Source: UBA11524 sp963617205 (GTDB lineage: Bacteria; Bacillota; Clostridia; Christensenellales; Aristaeellaceae). Taken from it: a stretch of 28,502 nucleotides of DNA. This document shows, one piece after another, positions 14,987 to 24,041 of the stretch. Position numbers and translations under genes: made by a program. The DNA is taken from contig CAVEOA010000026.1 of the NCBI GenBank assembly GCA_963617205.1, forward strand, positions 1 to 28,502, given 5' to 3'. The first letter of the stretch is position 1; each line of letters begins with the position of its first letter. The notes below the pieces were generated by a model. That model searched no databases, was not told where the DNA came from, and worked only from the letters and a program-made list of their open reading frames with translations.

Positions 14987-15904
14987 ATGATTGGACGCTT
15001 TGCGCCGACGCCCAGCGGACGACTGCATCTGGGCAATCTCCTGTGCGCCATGCTGGCGTATCTGTCCGCACGGTCGCAGGGTGGTCAGTTTCTGCTGCGC
15101 ATCGAGGATGTTGATGTGCCGCGCTGTCCTCGTTCGCTGGCGGATGCTGCCATCAGCGATTTGCGCTTCCTCGGCTTCCGCTGGGACGCGCCGATTGTCT
15201 TTCAGTCCGAGCGCACGGCGATTTATCAGCAGGTGCTGGACAAGCTCCGCCGCGAGGGGCATGTATACCCCTGCTTCTGCACGCGCGCGCAGCTGCATGC
15301 GTCCGCAGCGCCGAATCTCGGCGACACGCAGTTCATCTATCCCGGCACCTGCGCCCGTCTGACGGCGGGAGAGCGTGAGACGCTTTCGCACGTCCGTCAA
15401 CCGGCGATGCGATTGCGCGTGCCGGACGAAACGGTGACCTTCACCGACCGCGTTTTCGGCGAGCAGTCGGAGAATCTCGTGCGCGATTGCGGGGATTTCC
15501 TGCTGCAGCGCTCTGACCGGCTTTTCGGCTATCAGCTTGCGGCTGTGGTGGATGATGCGCTGTCCGGCGTGACGGAGGTCGTGCGCGGTCGGGACATTCT
15601 CAGCGCGACACCGCGGCAGATTTACTTACAGCGATTGCTGGGATATCCGCAGATCGCCTACGCGCACATTCCGCTGCTGATGGACGCGCAGGGGCGTCGG
15701 CTTGCCAAGCGTGACCACGACCTTGACCTGTCCGCGCTCTCAAAGCGGTTTACGGCAGAGGAGATACTCGGCTGTCTTGCCTACAGCGCCGGCATTCTGC
15801 CCGAACCGCGCCCGATGACGCTGGAAGCGCTCATTCCGCTGTTTTCATGGGAGAGGATTGGTCAGGCGGATTTGCGTCTGCCGGAGAGATTGATGATGCA
15901 ATGA
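14987..15904 (+). CDS. gluQ: Glutamyl-Q tRNA(Asp) synthetase
   Basis: A truncated GluRS-like enzyme that attaches glutamate to the queuosine base of tRNA(Asp) instead of to a tRNA 3' end. It lacks the anticodon-binding domain: 305 residues versus ~480 in GluRS. The class I signature is HLGN (14-17) in RFAPTPSGRLHLGN; the KMSKS equivalent is RLAKR (238-242). The zinc site shows C96-x-C98, Y118 and C122, the set used to tell GluQ from GluRS. I place the start at ATG 14987, seven bases after GGAAGGG; ATG 14981 is two codons earlier but only one base from that site. It is monocistronic. No queuosine biosynthesis genes are in view. Confidence 0.92.
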   Translation: MIGRFAPTPSGRLHLGNLLCAMLAYLSARSQGGQFLLRIEDVDVPRCPRSLADAAISDLRFLGFRWDAPIVFQSERTAIYQQVLDKLRREGHVYPCFCTRAQLHASAAPNLGDTQFIYPGTCARLTAGERETLSHVRQPAMRLRVPDETVTFTDRVFGEQSENLVRDCGDFLLQRSDRLFGYQLAAVVDDALSGVTEVVRGRDILSATPRQIYLQRLLGYPQIAYAHIPLLMDAQGRRLAKRDHDLDLSALSKRFTAEEILGCLAYSAGILPEPRPMTLEALIPLFSWERIGQADLRLPERLMMQ

Positions 15905-15954
15905 TGAGGTTGTCTTTATTGTCAAGGCGGGATGATGATTTCATGGGTGGGGAT

Positions 15955-16535
15955 GTAACACTCGGGGGCTTTCCGGTCGCCCCCGAACCCCTTCGGCGGC
16001 ATAGTTGGTTTCATTTCCATGGTTGGGCTGTGGCAAGCTATCAAGGGGGCTTTCCGGTCGCCCCCGAACCCCTTCGGGCATACTTAGTTTCATTTTCATG
16101 GTTGAGTTGTGGCAAGCTATCAAGGGGGCTTTCCGATCGCCCCCGAACCCCTTCGGGCATGCTTGGTTTCATTTTCATGGTTGAGCTGTGGCAAACTATC
16201 AAGGGGGCTTTCCGGTCGCCCCCGAACCCCTTCGGCGGCATAGTTGGTTTCATTTCCACGGTTGGGATGGGATGTAACTTTCGGGGGCTTTCCGGTCACC
16301 CCCTTGACCCCTTCGGGTTTCCCATAGTTGACTTGTGATGTTGCTTAGTTGTTTATAAGAAAGTTGCATTAAAAAAATACTATGGAAATGTGCAATGCGA
16401 AGGGGTTTGGGGGCGAGCGCAAAGCCCCCAAAGTGAGCGAAAGAAAACAAGTATGCTTTTTTCAAGGTGGCTATAGAACAGGCGAAGTCTGCGGTCGCGG
16501 ACTTCGTCCGATTTCTTTCTTGACCCCTTCGGGTG
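15955..16535. repeat. Hairpin-repeat array V, five ~80-bp tandem units plus reverse copies
   Basis: Forward cores GGGGGCTTTCCGGTCGCCCC (with single-base variants CCGATC and CCGGTCA) are near 15964, 16046, 16126, 16204 and 16283, a period of 78-82. The linker repeats GAACCCCTTCGGGCATAC, then TTTCATTTTCATGGTTGAG, then TTGTGGCAAGCTATCAAG. A reverse copy lies at about 16395-16433 (GAGCGCAAAG loop). A composite near 16468-16535 has GGCTATAGAACAGGCGAAG followed by GCGGACTTCGTCCG. The array fills the convergent gap between gluQ and copZ. No gene is seen. Confidence 0.88.
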
Positions 16536-16536
16536 A

Positions 16537-16572
16537 GCAAAAAGAAAGGGCAGCACCGTGATGGATGCTGCC
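16537..16572 (-). terminator. Intrinsic terminator of copZ
   Basis: On the minus strand GGCAGCA pairs with TGCTGCC around a ten-base loop, followed by CTTTCTTTTTGC. It begins six bases past the copZ stop. Confidence 0.75.
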
Positions 16573-16578
16573 GGAGGT

Positions 16579-16830
16579 TTAGCCGAAGAACAGGAACTTT
16601 TTCTTTTCGTAGGGTTCGCTGGTCATGCCCTTGAACGTGTAGCCGGTCGCGGCGATGACGTCCTTGACCTTTGCCTCATCGAGCGCTTCCTCGGAGATGA
16701 TTTCCGTTTCGTGCTTGCTGTGGGAGGAGGTGACCTTCTTCACATCAAATGCCTTGCGGATGGCATCGTTGACATGATTCTCGCACATGCCGCACATCAT
16801 GCCGTCTATTTTCAGCGTTGTCTTAATCAT
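16579..16830 (-). CDS. copZ: Heavy-metal-associated (HMA) copper-chaperone-like protein
   Basis: An 83-residue cytosolic metal-binding protein of the CopZ/HMA fold, which carries Cu(I) between a P-type ATPase and its regulator. The metal loop is GMMCGMCENHV (10-20), fitting GMxCxxC with C13 and C16. The first strand (IKTTLKIDG) and the closing GYTFKGMTSEPY fit the ferredoxin-like fold. GAAAGGAAG lies nine bases before the ATG. No copper ATPase is adjacent, so the gene stands alone. Regulation is clear in the DNA: a strong promoter with a copper-type inverted repeat immediately after the -10 box. Other metals remain possible, but that operator favours copper. Confidence 0.9.
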   Translation of the reverse strand: MIKTTLKIDGMMCGMCENHVNDAIRKAFDVKKVTSSHSKHETEIISEEALDEAKVKDVIAATGYTFKGMTSEPYEKKKFLFFG

Positions 16831-16856
16831 CGAAAACAGCTTCCTTTCCTGACAAT

Positions 16857-16906
16857 ATACCCCATTGGGGTATCTGTATCATAGCACCGGCGCAGGGGAA
16901 TGTCAA
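16857..16906 (-). promoter_or_regulatory. copZ promoter with CsoR-type copper operator
   Basis: On the minus strand: -35 TTGACA (16906-16901), 17-base spacer, -10 TATGAT (16883-16878). Four bases after the -10 comes ATACCCCAATGGGGTAT (16873-16857), a 7-3-7 inverted repeat covering the start of transcription. ATACCCC/GGGGTAT half-sites of this kind are bound by CsoR-family copper sensors, so repression relieved by Cu(I) is the likely logic. No csoR gene is in the window. Confidence 0.82.
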
Positions 16907-16933
16907 GCCCTTTCCTGATTTTTTGCCGAGACC

Positions 16934-16962
16934 TTGACAATTCCTGCGGGAAGCATTATACT
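16934..16962 (+). promoter_or_regulatory. Predicted promoter of the leuS T-box leader
   Basis: -35 TTGACA (16934-16939), 17-base spacer, -10 TATACT (16957-16962). Its -35 is only 27 bases from the -35 of the divergent copZ promoter. Confidence 0.8.
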
Positions 16963-16967
16963 GAGCA

Positions 16968-17200
16968 TTGCTACGCGATGAAGGGGAACGCTTGGGAAAT
17001 CGTCCGTCACAGAGAGCTGCGCAAGGGTGGAAGCGCGGCGGGACGCACCGGAGCCGCTCGCCCCTGAGGGTATCCGGCGGATGCCGGCGAATGGCGCTCG
17101 TTACGCGCAAGAGAGGTTCGGCAGTGCCGGACAAGCAGAGTGGTACCGCGAAACAGCCGTTTCGTCTTTGCAAAATCATGCATGGACGGAACGTTTTTTT
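16968..17200 (+). promoter_or_regulatory. T-box riboswitch leader of leuS
   Basis: The leader reads uncharged tRNA-Leu to decide between termination and read-through. It shows the AGAGAG motif (17011-17016) at the base of a stem I apical arm (GCTGCGC/GCGCGGC around AAGGGTGGAA), a GGAGC block, and the T-box sequence AGAGTGGTACCGCG (17137-17150), which pairs with the tRNA acceptor end. The terminator stem is CGTTTCGTC (17158-17166) with GACGGAACG (17185-17193), then seven T's (17194-17200). I could not fix the specifier codon with certainty; CTC at 17057-17059 and CTG at 17064-17066 are the Leu codons near the expected place. Confidence 0.88.
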
Positions 17201-17235
17201 GTGCCGTCCGGGAAACGCAGAAAGGAAGCAATCTC

Positions 17236-19653
<2,418 letters not shown>

Positions 19654-19660
19654 ATAAACG

Positions 19661-19701
19661 GGAGCCGCTCCGAATGACCCGCAGTCAAACGGAACGGCTC
19701 C
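19661..19701. terminator. Hairpin after leuS, probable terminator
   Basis: GGAGCCGCTCCG (19661-19672) pairs with CGGAACGGCTCC (19690-19701) with one mismatch, around a 17-base loop. The + side ends in a weak TGCTGTTCTATTG tract; the minus side runs into CGTTTATTTATTT. It may work in both directions between the convergent leuS and azlD. Confidence 0.6.
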
Positions 19702-19734
19702 TGCTGTTCTATTGTATGGCAAAAATCAACTATG

Positions 19735-20075
19735 CAAAAGAAATCAAGTATGCCCGAAGGGGTCAAGGGGGCGACCGCAGGCTTCGCCTGTTCTATAGCC
19801 CCATTGAAGCTGCAAATAAATCCAACTAAGGGAAAAGAAATCAAGTATGCCGCCGAAGGGGTCAGGGGGCGACCGGAAAGCCCCCCTGATAGTTTGCAAA
19901 CAAACCAACTAAGAAAATGAAATCAAATATGCCGCCGAAGGGGTCAGGGGGCGACCGGAAAGCCCCCTGATAGTTTGTAAACAAACCAACTAAGAAAATG
20001 AAACCAAGTGTGCCGCCGAAGGGGTTTAAGGGGGCGACCGCAGGCTTCGCCTGTTCTATAGCCCCCTTGATAGCT
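19735..20075. repeat. Hairpin-repeat array VI, four reverse units
   Basis: Reverse-orientation units centred near 19770, 19875, 19957 and 20040. Each opens AAATCAAGTATGCC, then CCGAAGGGGTC, then GGGGGCGACC. The two inner units close as plain hairpins (GGAAAGCCCCC). The two outer ones carry the nested arm GCAGGCTTCGCCTGTTCTAT before the closing GCCCC. Linkers repeat AACCAACTAAGAAAATGAAA. It fills the convergent gap between leuS and azlD; no gene is seen. Confidence 0.87.
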
Positions 20076-20088
20076 TGCTCAAACGCAA

Positions 20089-20424
20089 TCAAAACACCAT
20101 CTGCACCAGCAGCATGTACACCACCGTGCCGCCGGCAATCGAAAGCAGCATCTGCCGCCGCCAGACGTGCAGAAGGACAGTCACGGCGATGGCGATGACC
20201 TCCGGCAGCGCATGCGGCGCACTCAGCACATCGACATTGCGCAGGCAGTATACCACCAGCAGACCGAACACCGCCGCCGGCAGCACATTGCCCAGATAAT
20301 TCACCCAATCGGGCGCTTTTCTGCTGGAGGGGAACAGCACGAACGGCAGCGCACGCGTCAGCACGGATGCGGCGACACACAGCGCAATCGTCATCAGCTG
20401 CTGCGGAAACGTCTGCGGACTCAT
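20089..20424 (-). CDS. azlD: AzlD-family branched-chain amino acid transport subunit
   Basis: A 111-residue membrane protein with three to four hydrophobic segments (about 9-31, 42-60, 73-88, 91-110), the small partner of AzlC in branched-chain amino acid export. The conserved early arginine sits in ASVLTRALPFVLF (19-31) and a proline-rich LGNVLPAAVFGLLVVY block follows, both typical. Its ATG overlaps the azlC stop as ATGA, so the two are translationally coupled. AAGGAG lies about ten bases upstream, inside azlC. The substrate is inferred from AzlCD of Bacillus, where loss of regulation gives azaleucine resistance. Confidence 0.9.
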   Translation of the reverse strand: MSPQTFPQQLMTIALCVAASVLTRALPFVLFPSSRKAPDWVNYLGNVLPAAVFGLLVVYCLRNVDVLSAPHALPEVIAIAVTVLLHVWRRQMLLSIAGGTVVYMLLVQMVF

Positions 20425-21146
20425 TGCGCGTCATCTCCTTCCGTCAGGGGTGCAAGGCGCTTGCGGAAAACCAGCAGCAGCGCCAAAATGCAGAGCATGG
20501 AGGGAATCATAAACCCGTCCGCATGGAAAATCAGCAGGCAGAGCGTCGGCACGGCAATGCCAATCAGGCTCGACCAGTGCTGCTTCTCCTTGAGGAAGTT
20601 GTCCACGAAGATGACGACGAACATCGCGGTCATGACGAAATCAATGCCCTCGGTGCTGAAGGGGAAGAAGTCGCCCAGCAGACCGCCCAGCGCCGCGCCG
20701 AGCACCCAGTACGTCCAGTCCAGCGCCGTCACCCACAGATAGAACCAGCCGCGGTCAACGCCATCCGGCACGTCAGAGGAGCACGTGATGGAAAACGTTT
20801 CATCGCACAGCCCGAAAATCAGGAGCGGCTTTTTCCAGCCGGTGCCGGCGTACTTCTTCAGCAGCGACAGCCCGTAGAACAGGTGGCGCGCCTGAATCAG
20901 CAGCGCCATCAGGAACGTCTGCATCGGCGCGAAGGTCGACAGCAGCATCGAAACCGTGACATACTCCAGCGAGCCGCCGAAAATCGTCATCCCCATGCAC
21001 ATCGGGTAAAGGAACGAAAAGCCGTTGGCATGCATCATCAAGCCGTATGCGAAGCCGAGAAACAAAAAGCCCGCCAGAATCGGCAGCGTCTTGGGAAACG
21101 CCGCGGCAAAGGCGCGACGGACAACGGAGCGGGATGCTTGCGTCAT
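20421..21146 (-). CDS. azlC: AzlC-family branched-chain amino acid permease subunit
   Basis: A polytopic membrane protein of 241 residues, the main subunit of the AzlCD/YgaZH exporter. Family hallmarks are the N-terminal FPKTLPILAGFLFLGFAYG (17-35), the GGSLEYVTVSMLL block (57-69), the ARHLFYGLSL block (86-95) and DETFSI (114-119). TTTGGAGG precedes the ATG. It leads a two-gene operon from a strong promoter at 21181-21209. No AzlB-type regulator is adjacent, so control is unknown. Confidence 0.92.
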   Translation of the reverse strand: MTQASRSVVRRAFAAAFPKTLPILAGFLFLGFAYGLMMHANGFSFLYPMCMGMTIFGGSLEYVTVSMLLSTFAPMQTFLMALLIQARHLFYGLSLLKKYAGTGWKKPLLIFGLCDETFSITCSSDVPDGVDRGWFYLWVTALDWTYWVLGAALGGLLGDFFPFSTEGIDFVMTAMFVVIFVDNFLKEKQHWSSLIGIAVPTLCLLIFHADGFMIPSMLCILALLLVFRKRLAPLTEGDDAQ

Positions 21147-21180
21147 AAGTCCTCCAAAGCAAATGCATCATTGCCCTTGA

Positions 21181-21209
21181 ATTATACATCGCTGCAAGGA
21201 GGCGGTCAA
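21181..21209 (-). promoter_or_regulatory. Predicted promoter of azlCD
   Basis: On the minus strand: TTGACC (21209-21204), 17-base spacer, TATAAT (21186-21181), 34 bases before the azlC ATG. Confidence 0.78.
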
Positions 21210-21251
21210 GGAACGCGCTGTCTTTCTGATGTTTTCCTACCAAACATGTAG

Positions 21252-21285
21252 GAAAAGAGCCTGCCCACTTTCATGGACAGGCTCT
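21252..21285 (-). terminator. Intrinsic terminator of clpB
   Basis: On the minus strand AGAGCCTGTCC pairs with GGGCAGGCTCT (one G-U) around an eight-base loop, followed by TTTTCC. It begins six bases past the clpB stop. Confidence 0.82.
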
Positions 21286-21291
21286 TGGATG

Positions 21292-23892
21292 TTACCAGCG
21301 CATATACAATTCGTGATTTTCGTCGACGTCAATCGTCAGCGTGTCGCCGGGCTTGACGTCAGCGGAGATGATGTGCTTCGCGACGAGCGTTTCAATCTTG
21401 GACTGGATGAAGCGCTTGAGCGGACGCGCACCGTAGACAGGGTCGAAGCCCTGGTCGATGACGGCGTCGAGCGCCGCATCGGTCAGCTCGACCTTGAGCT
21501 GACGGTCTGCAAGACGCTTGTTGAGGCTGGTCAGCATCAGCTGGACAATCTTGCCGATCTGCTGCTTCGTCAGCGGCTTATAGTAGACAATTTCGTCGAT
21601 ACGGTTGAGGAACTCAGGGCGGAAGTGCGTCTTGAGCAGCGCATCAACCTGCGCGCGCGCTTCGGGCGTGATATCGTCGTTGGCGATGCCGTTCAGGATG
21701 TACTCGCTGCCGAGGTTGCTTGTCATAATCAGGATGGTGTTCTTGAAGTCCACCGTGCGCCCCTGACTGTCGGTGATGCGACCGTCATCGAGCACCTGCA
21801 GCAGCACATTGAACACATCCGGATGCGCCTTTTCGACCTCATCGAACAGCACAACGGAGTACGGATGGCGGCGAACAGCCTCGGTCAGCTGACCGCCTTC
21901 ATCATAACCGACATATCCTGGAGGTGCGCCAATCAGGCGGGATACGCTGAATTTCTCCATGTACTCGCTCATGTCGATACGCACCATGTTCTTTTCGTCG
22001 TCGAACAGCGCCTGTGCCAGCGCCTTGGCCAGCTCGGTCTTGCCAACGCCGGTCGGACCAAGGAACAGGAAGCTGCCCAGCGGACGATTCGGGTCCTGAA
22101 TGCCGGCACGGGAGCGCAGAATGGCTTCGCTGACGCGCTTGACGGCCTCATCCTGACCGATGACGCGCTCATGCAGCGTATCCTCGAGGTGCAGCAGCTT
22201 TTCGCGCTCGCCCTCCATCAGCTTCGCGACCGGAATGCCCGTCCAGCGGCCGACGATGCGTGCGATTTCCTCCTCGGTCACCTTGTCGCGCAGCAGGCTG
22301 TCCTCGCCCTTCGACTTTTCGGCGATGGCTTCCTCTGCCGCCAGCTCCTTTTGCAGCTTCGGCAGCTCGCCGTACTTCAGCTCGGCTGCCTTGTTCAGGT
22401 CGTATTGGCGCTCGGCGCGCTCCATTTCGGCGTTGACGCGCTCGATGTCCTCGCGCAGCTTGTTCACCTTCGTGATGGCGTCCTTTTCGCTTTCCCACTT
22501 TGCCTTCATCTGGTTGAACTCGTCGCGCTTTTCGGCCAGCTCCTTCTGCACCTCGCTCAGGTGCGCCTTCGTCAGCTCGTCGTCGTCCTTCTTCAGCGCG
22601 GCCTCCTCGATTTCCAGCTGCATGATGTGGCGGCTGATGTCGTCCATCTCGGTCGGCATGGAGTCGATTTCCGTACGAATCATGGCGCACGCCTCGTCGA
22701 CGAGGTCAATCGCCTTGTCGGGCAGGAAACGGTCCGTGATGTAGCGGTTGGAGAGCGTCGCGGCGGCAATCAGGGCGTTGTCCTGAATCTTCACGCCGTG
22801 GAAGACCTCATAGCGCTCCTTCAGACCGCGCAGGATGGCGATGGTGTCCTCAACCGACGGCTCGCCGACCATGACAGGCTGGAAGCGGCGCTCCAGTGCG
22901 GCATCCTTCTCGATATACTGCCGGTATTCGTTCAGCGTTGTGGCGCCGATGCAGTGCAGCTCGCCTCGCGCCAGCATCGGCTTCAGGATGTTGCCGGCGT
23001 CCATGGCGCCATCCGCCTTGCCTGCGCCGACGATGGTATGCAGCTCATCGATGAAGAGCAGGATGCGCCCTTCGCTGCGCTTGATTTCCGCCAGAACCGC
23101 CTTCAGACGCTCCTCGAACTCGCCGCGGAACTTCGCGCCGGCAATCAGGCTGCCCATATCCAGCGAGAAAATCGTCTTGTCGCGCAGGGAGTCCGGCACG
23201 TCGCCGCGGACGATTCGCTGTGCCAGCCCCTCGGCGATGGCGGTCTTGCCGACGCCGGGCTCGCCAATCAGGACAGGGTTGTTCTTCGTCTTGCGGCTCA
23301 GGATGCGGATGACGTTGCGGATTTCGCTGTCACGGCCGATGACGGGGTCGAGCTTGTGCTGCCGCGCCATTTCCACCAGGTCGGTGCCGTACTTCTTCAG
23401 CGCGTCATACGTTTCCTCCGGATTATCGGTTGTGACGCGGGTTGCGCCGCGGACGTCCGACAGCGCCTTCAGGAAGGTCTTTTCGTCGTAGCCCATGCGG
23501 TTCAAAATATCCTTCACGCGGCTGTTCGGCTTTCCGGCAATGCCCAGAAAGATGTGCTCAACGGAAAGATATTCATCCTTCATCTGCTTGGCGCGGCTTT
23601 CCGCCTCCAGCAGCGATTTTTCAAACTCCGGCGAGATGTAGACCTTGTCCGCCTCGCGACCGGGACCGGACACGCGCGGAATCCGTGCGAGAGCGTCCTG
23701 CAGCGCGGCACGGAACGCGTCCATGCTGATGCCGCATTTCGTCAGCAGCTGCGGAATGAGCGCCTTGTTATCCTCGGTCAGCGAGAGGAGCATGTGCTCC
23801 TGGTCGACCTGCATATGCTGATATTCCACCGCGATTTGCTGTGCGCGCTGAAGCGCCTCCAGCGTCTTCTGGGTGAACTGAGATGTATTCAT
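21292..23892 (-). CDS. clpB: ATP-dependent disaggregase ClpB
   Basis: A hexameric Hsp100 that rescues aggregated proteins with DnaK. The 866 residues carry the Clp N-domain repeats (about 1-145), the first AAA+ module with Walker A GEPGVGKT (210-217), a long coiled-coil middle domain rich in charged residues (about 400-515), and the second module with GPTGVGKT (612-619) and FDEVEKAHPDVFNVLLQ. The middle domain and the lack of a ClpP-docking loop point to ClpB rather than ClpC or ClpA. The ATG at 23892 (MNTSQFTQKTLE) has GGGAGG eight bases upstream; a TTG six codons earlier is not used in my call. Control is by a CtsR-type operator. Confidence 0.96.
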   Translation of the reverse strand: MNTSQFTQKTLEALQRAQQIAVEYQHMQVDQEHMLLSLTEDNKALIPQLLTKCGISMDAFRAALQDALARIPRVSGPGREADKVYISPEFEKSLLEAESRAKQMKDEYLSVEHIFLGIAGKPNSRVKDILNRMGYDEKTFLKALSDVRGATRVTTDNPEETYDALKKYGTDLVEMARQHKLDPVIGRDSEIRNVIRILSRKTKNNPVLIGEPGVGKTAIAEGLAQRIVRGDVPDSLRDKTIFSLDMGSLIAGAKFRGEFEERLKAVLAEIKRSEGRILLFIDELHTIVGAGKADGAMDAGNILKPMLARGELHCIGATTLNEYRQYIEKDAALERRFQPVMVGEPSVEDTIAILRGLKERYEVFHGVKIQDNALIAAATLSNRYITDRFLPDKAIDLVDEACAMIRTEIDSMPTEMDDISRHIMQLEIEEAALKKDDDELTKAHLSEVQKELAEKRDEFNQMKAKWESEKDAITKVNKLREDIERVNAEMERAERQYDLNKAAELKYGELPKLQKELAAEEAIAEKSKGEDSLLRDKVTEEEIARIVGRWTGIPVAKLMEGEREKLLHLEDTLHERVIGQDEAVKRVSEAILRSRAGIQDPNRPLGSFLFLGPTGVGKTELAKALAQALFDDEKNMVRIDMSEYMEKFSVSRLIGAPPGYVGYDEGGQLTEAVRRHPYSVVLFDEVEKAHPDVFNVLLQVLDDGRITDSQGRTVDFKNTILIMTSNLGSEYILNGIANDDITPEARAQVDALLKTHFRPEFLNRIDEIVYYKPLTKQQIGKIVQLMLTSLNKRLADRQLKVELTDAALDAVIDQGFDPVYGARPLKRFIQSKIETLVAKHIISADVKPGDTLTIDVDENHELYMRW

Positions 23893-23922
23893 ATCGAAGC
23901 CTCCCTTCAAAGCTCGGCTTAA

Positions 23923-23980
23923 TTTGACTTTCTTTGACTTTCGTCAAGTCCTATTGTAATCATTTTCAGCCGTTTGTCAA
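23923..23980 (-). promoter_or_regulatory. clpB promoter with CtsR operator
   Basis: On the minus strand: -35 TTGACA (23980-23975), 16-base spacer, -10 TACAAT (23958-23953), then AGTCAAAGAAAGTCAAA (23939-23923). That is an exact fit to the tandem heptamer CtsR consensus RGTCAAANANRGTCAAA, placed just downstream of the start of transcription. Heat-shock derepression of clpB is the expected outcome. No ctsR gene is in the window. Confidence 0.88.
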
Positions 23981-24002
23981 GCGCTTTTTCAAAATTTTTC
24001 AC

Positions 24003-24035
24003 AAAAAAATCCCCTGCACCGTCAGGCACAGGGGA
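24003..24035 (-). terminator. Intrinsic terminator of the membrane redox operon
   Basis: On the minus strand TTCCCCTG pairs with CAGGGGA, with GTGCC/GGTGC partly extending the stem, followed by seven T's. It sits six bases past the stop at 24042. Confidence 0.85.
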
Positions 24036-24041
24036 AGCTGC

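Noticed and set aside
17140..17235. N-terminal extension of LeuRS by 32 codons
   Set aside because: It would run through the T-box terminator; the ATG at 17236 has a proper ribosome binding site and a normal LeuRS start.
21229..23922. 897-codon plus-strand open frame opposite clpB
   Set aside because: It is the antisense shadow of a GC-rich, well-conserved clpB; its sequence shows no domain and begins inside the clpB terminator region.
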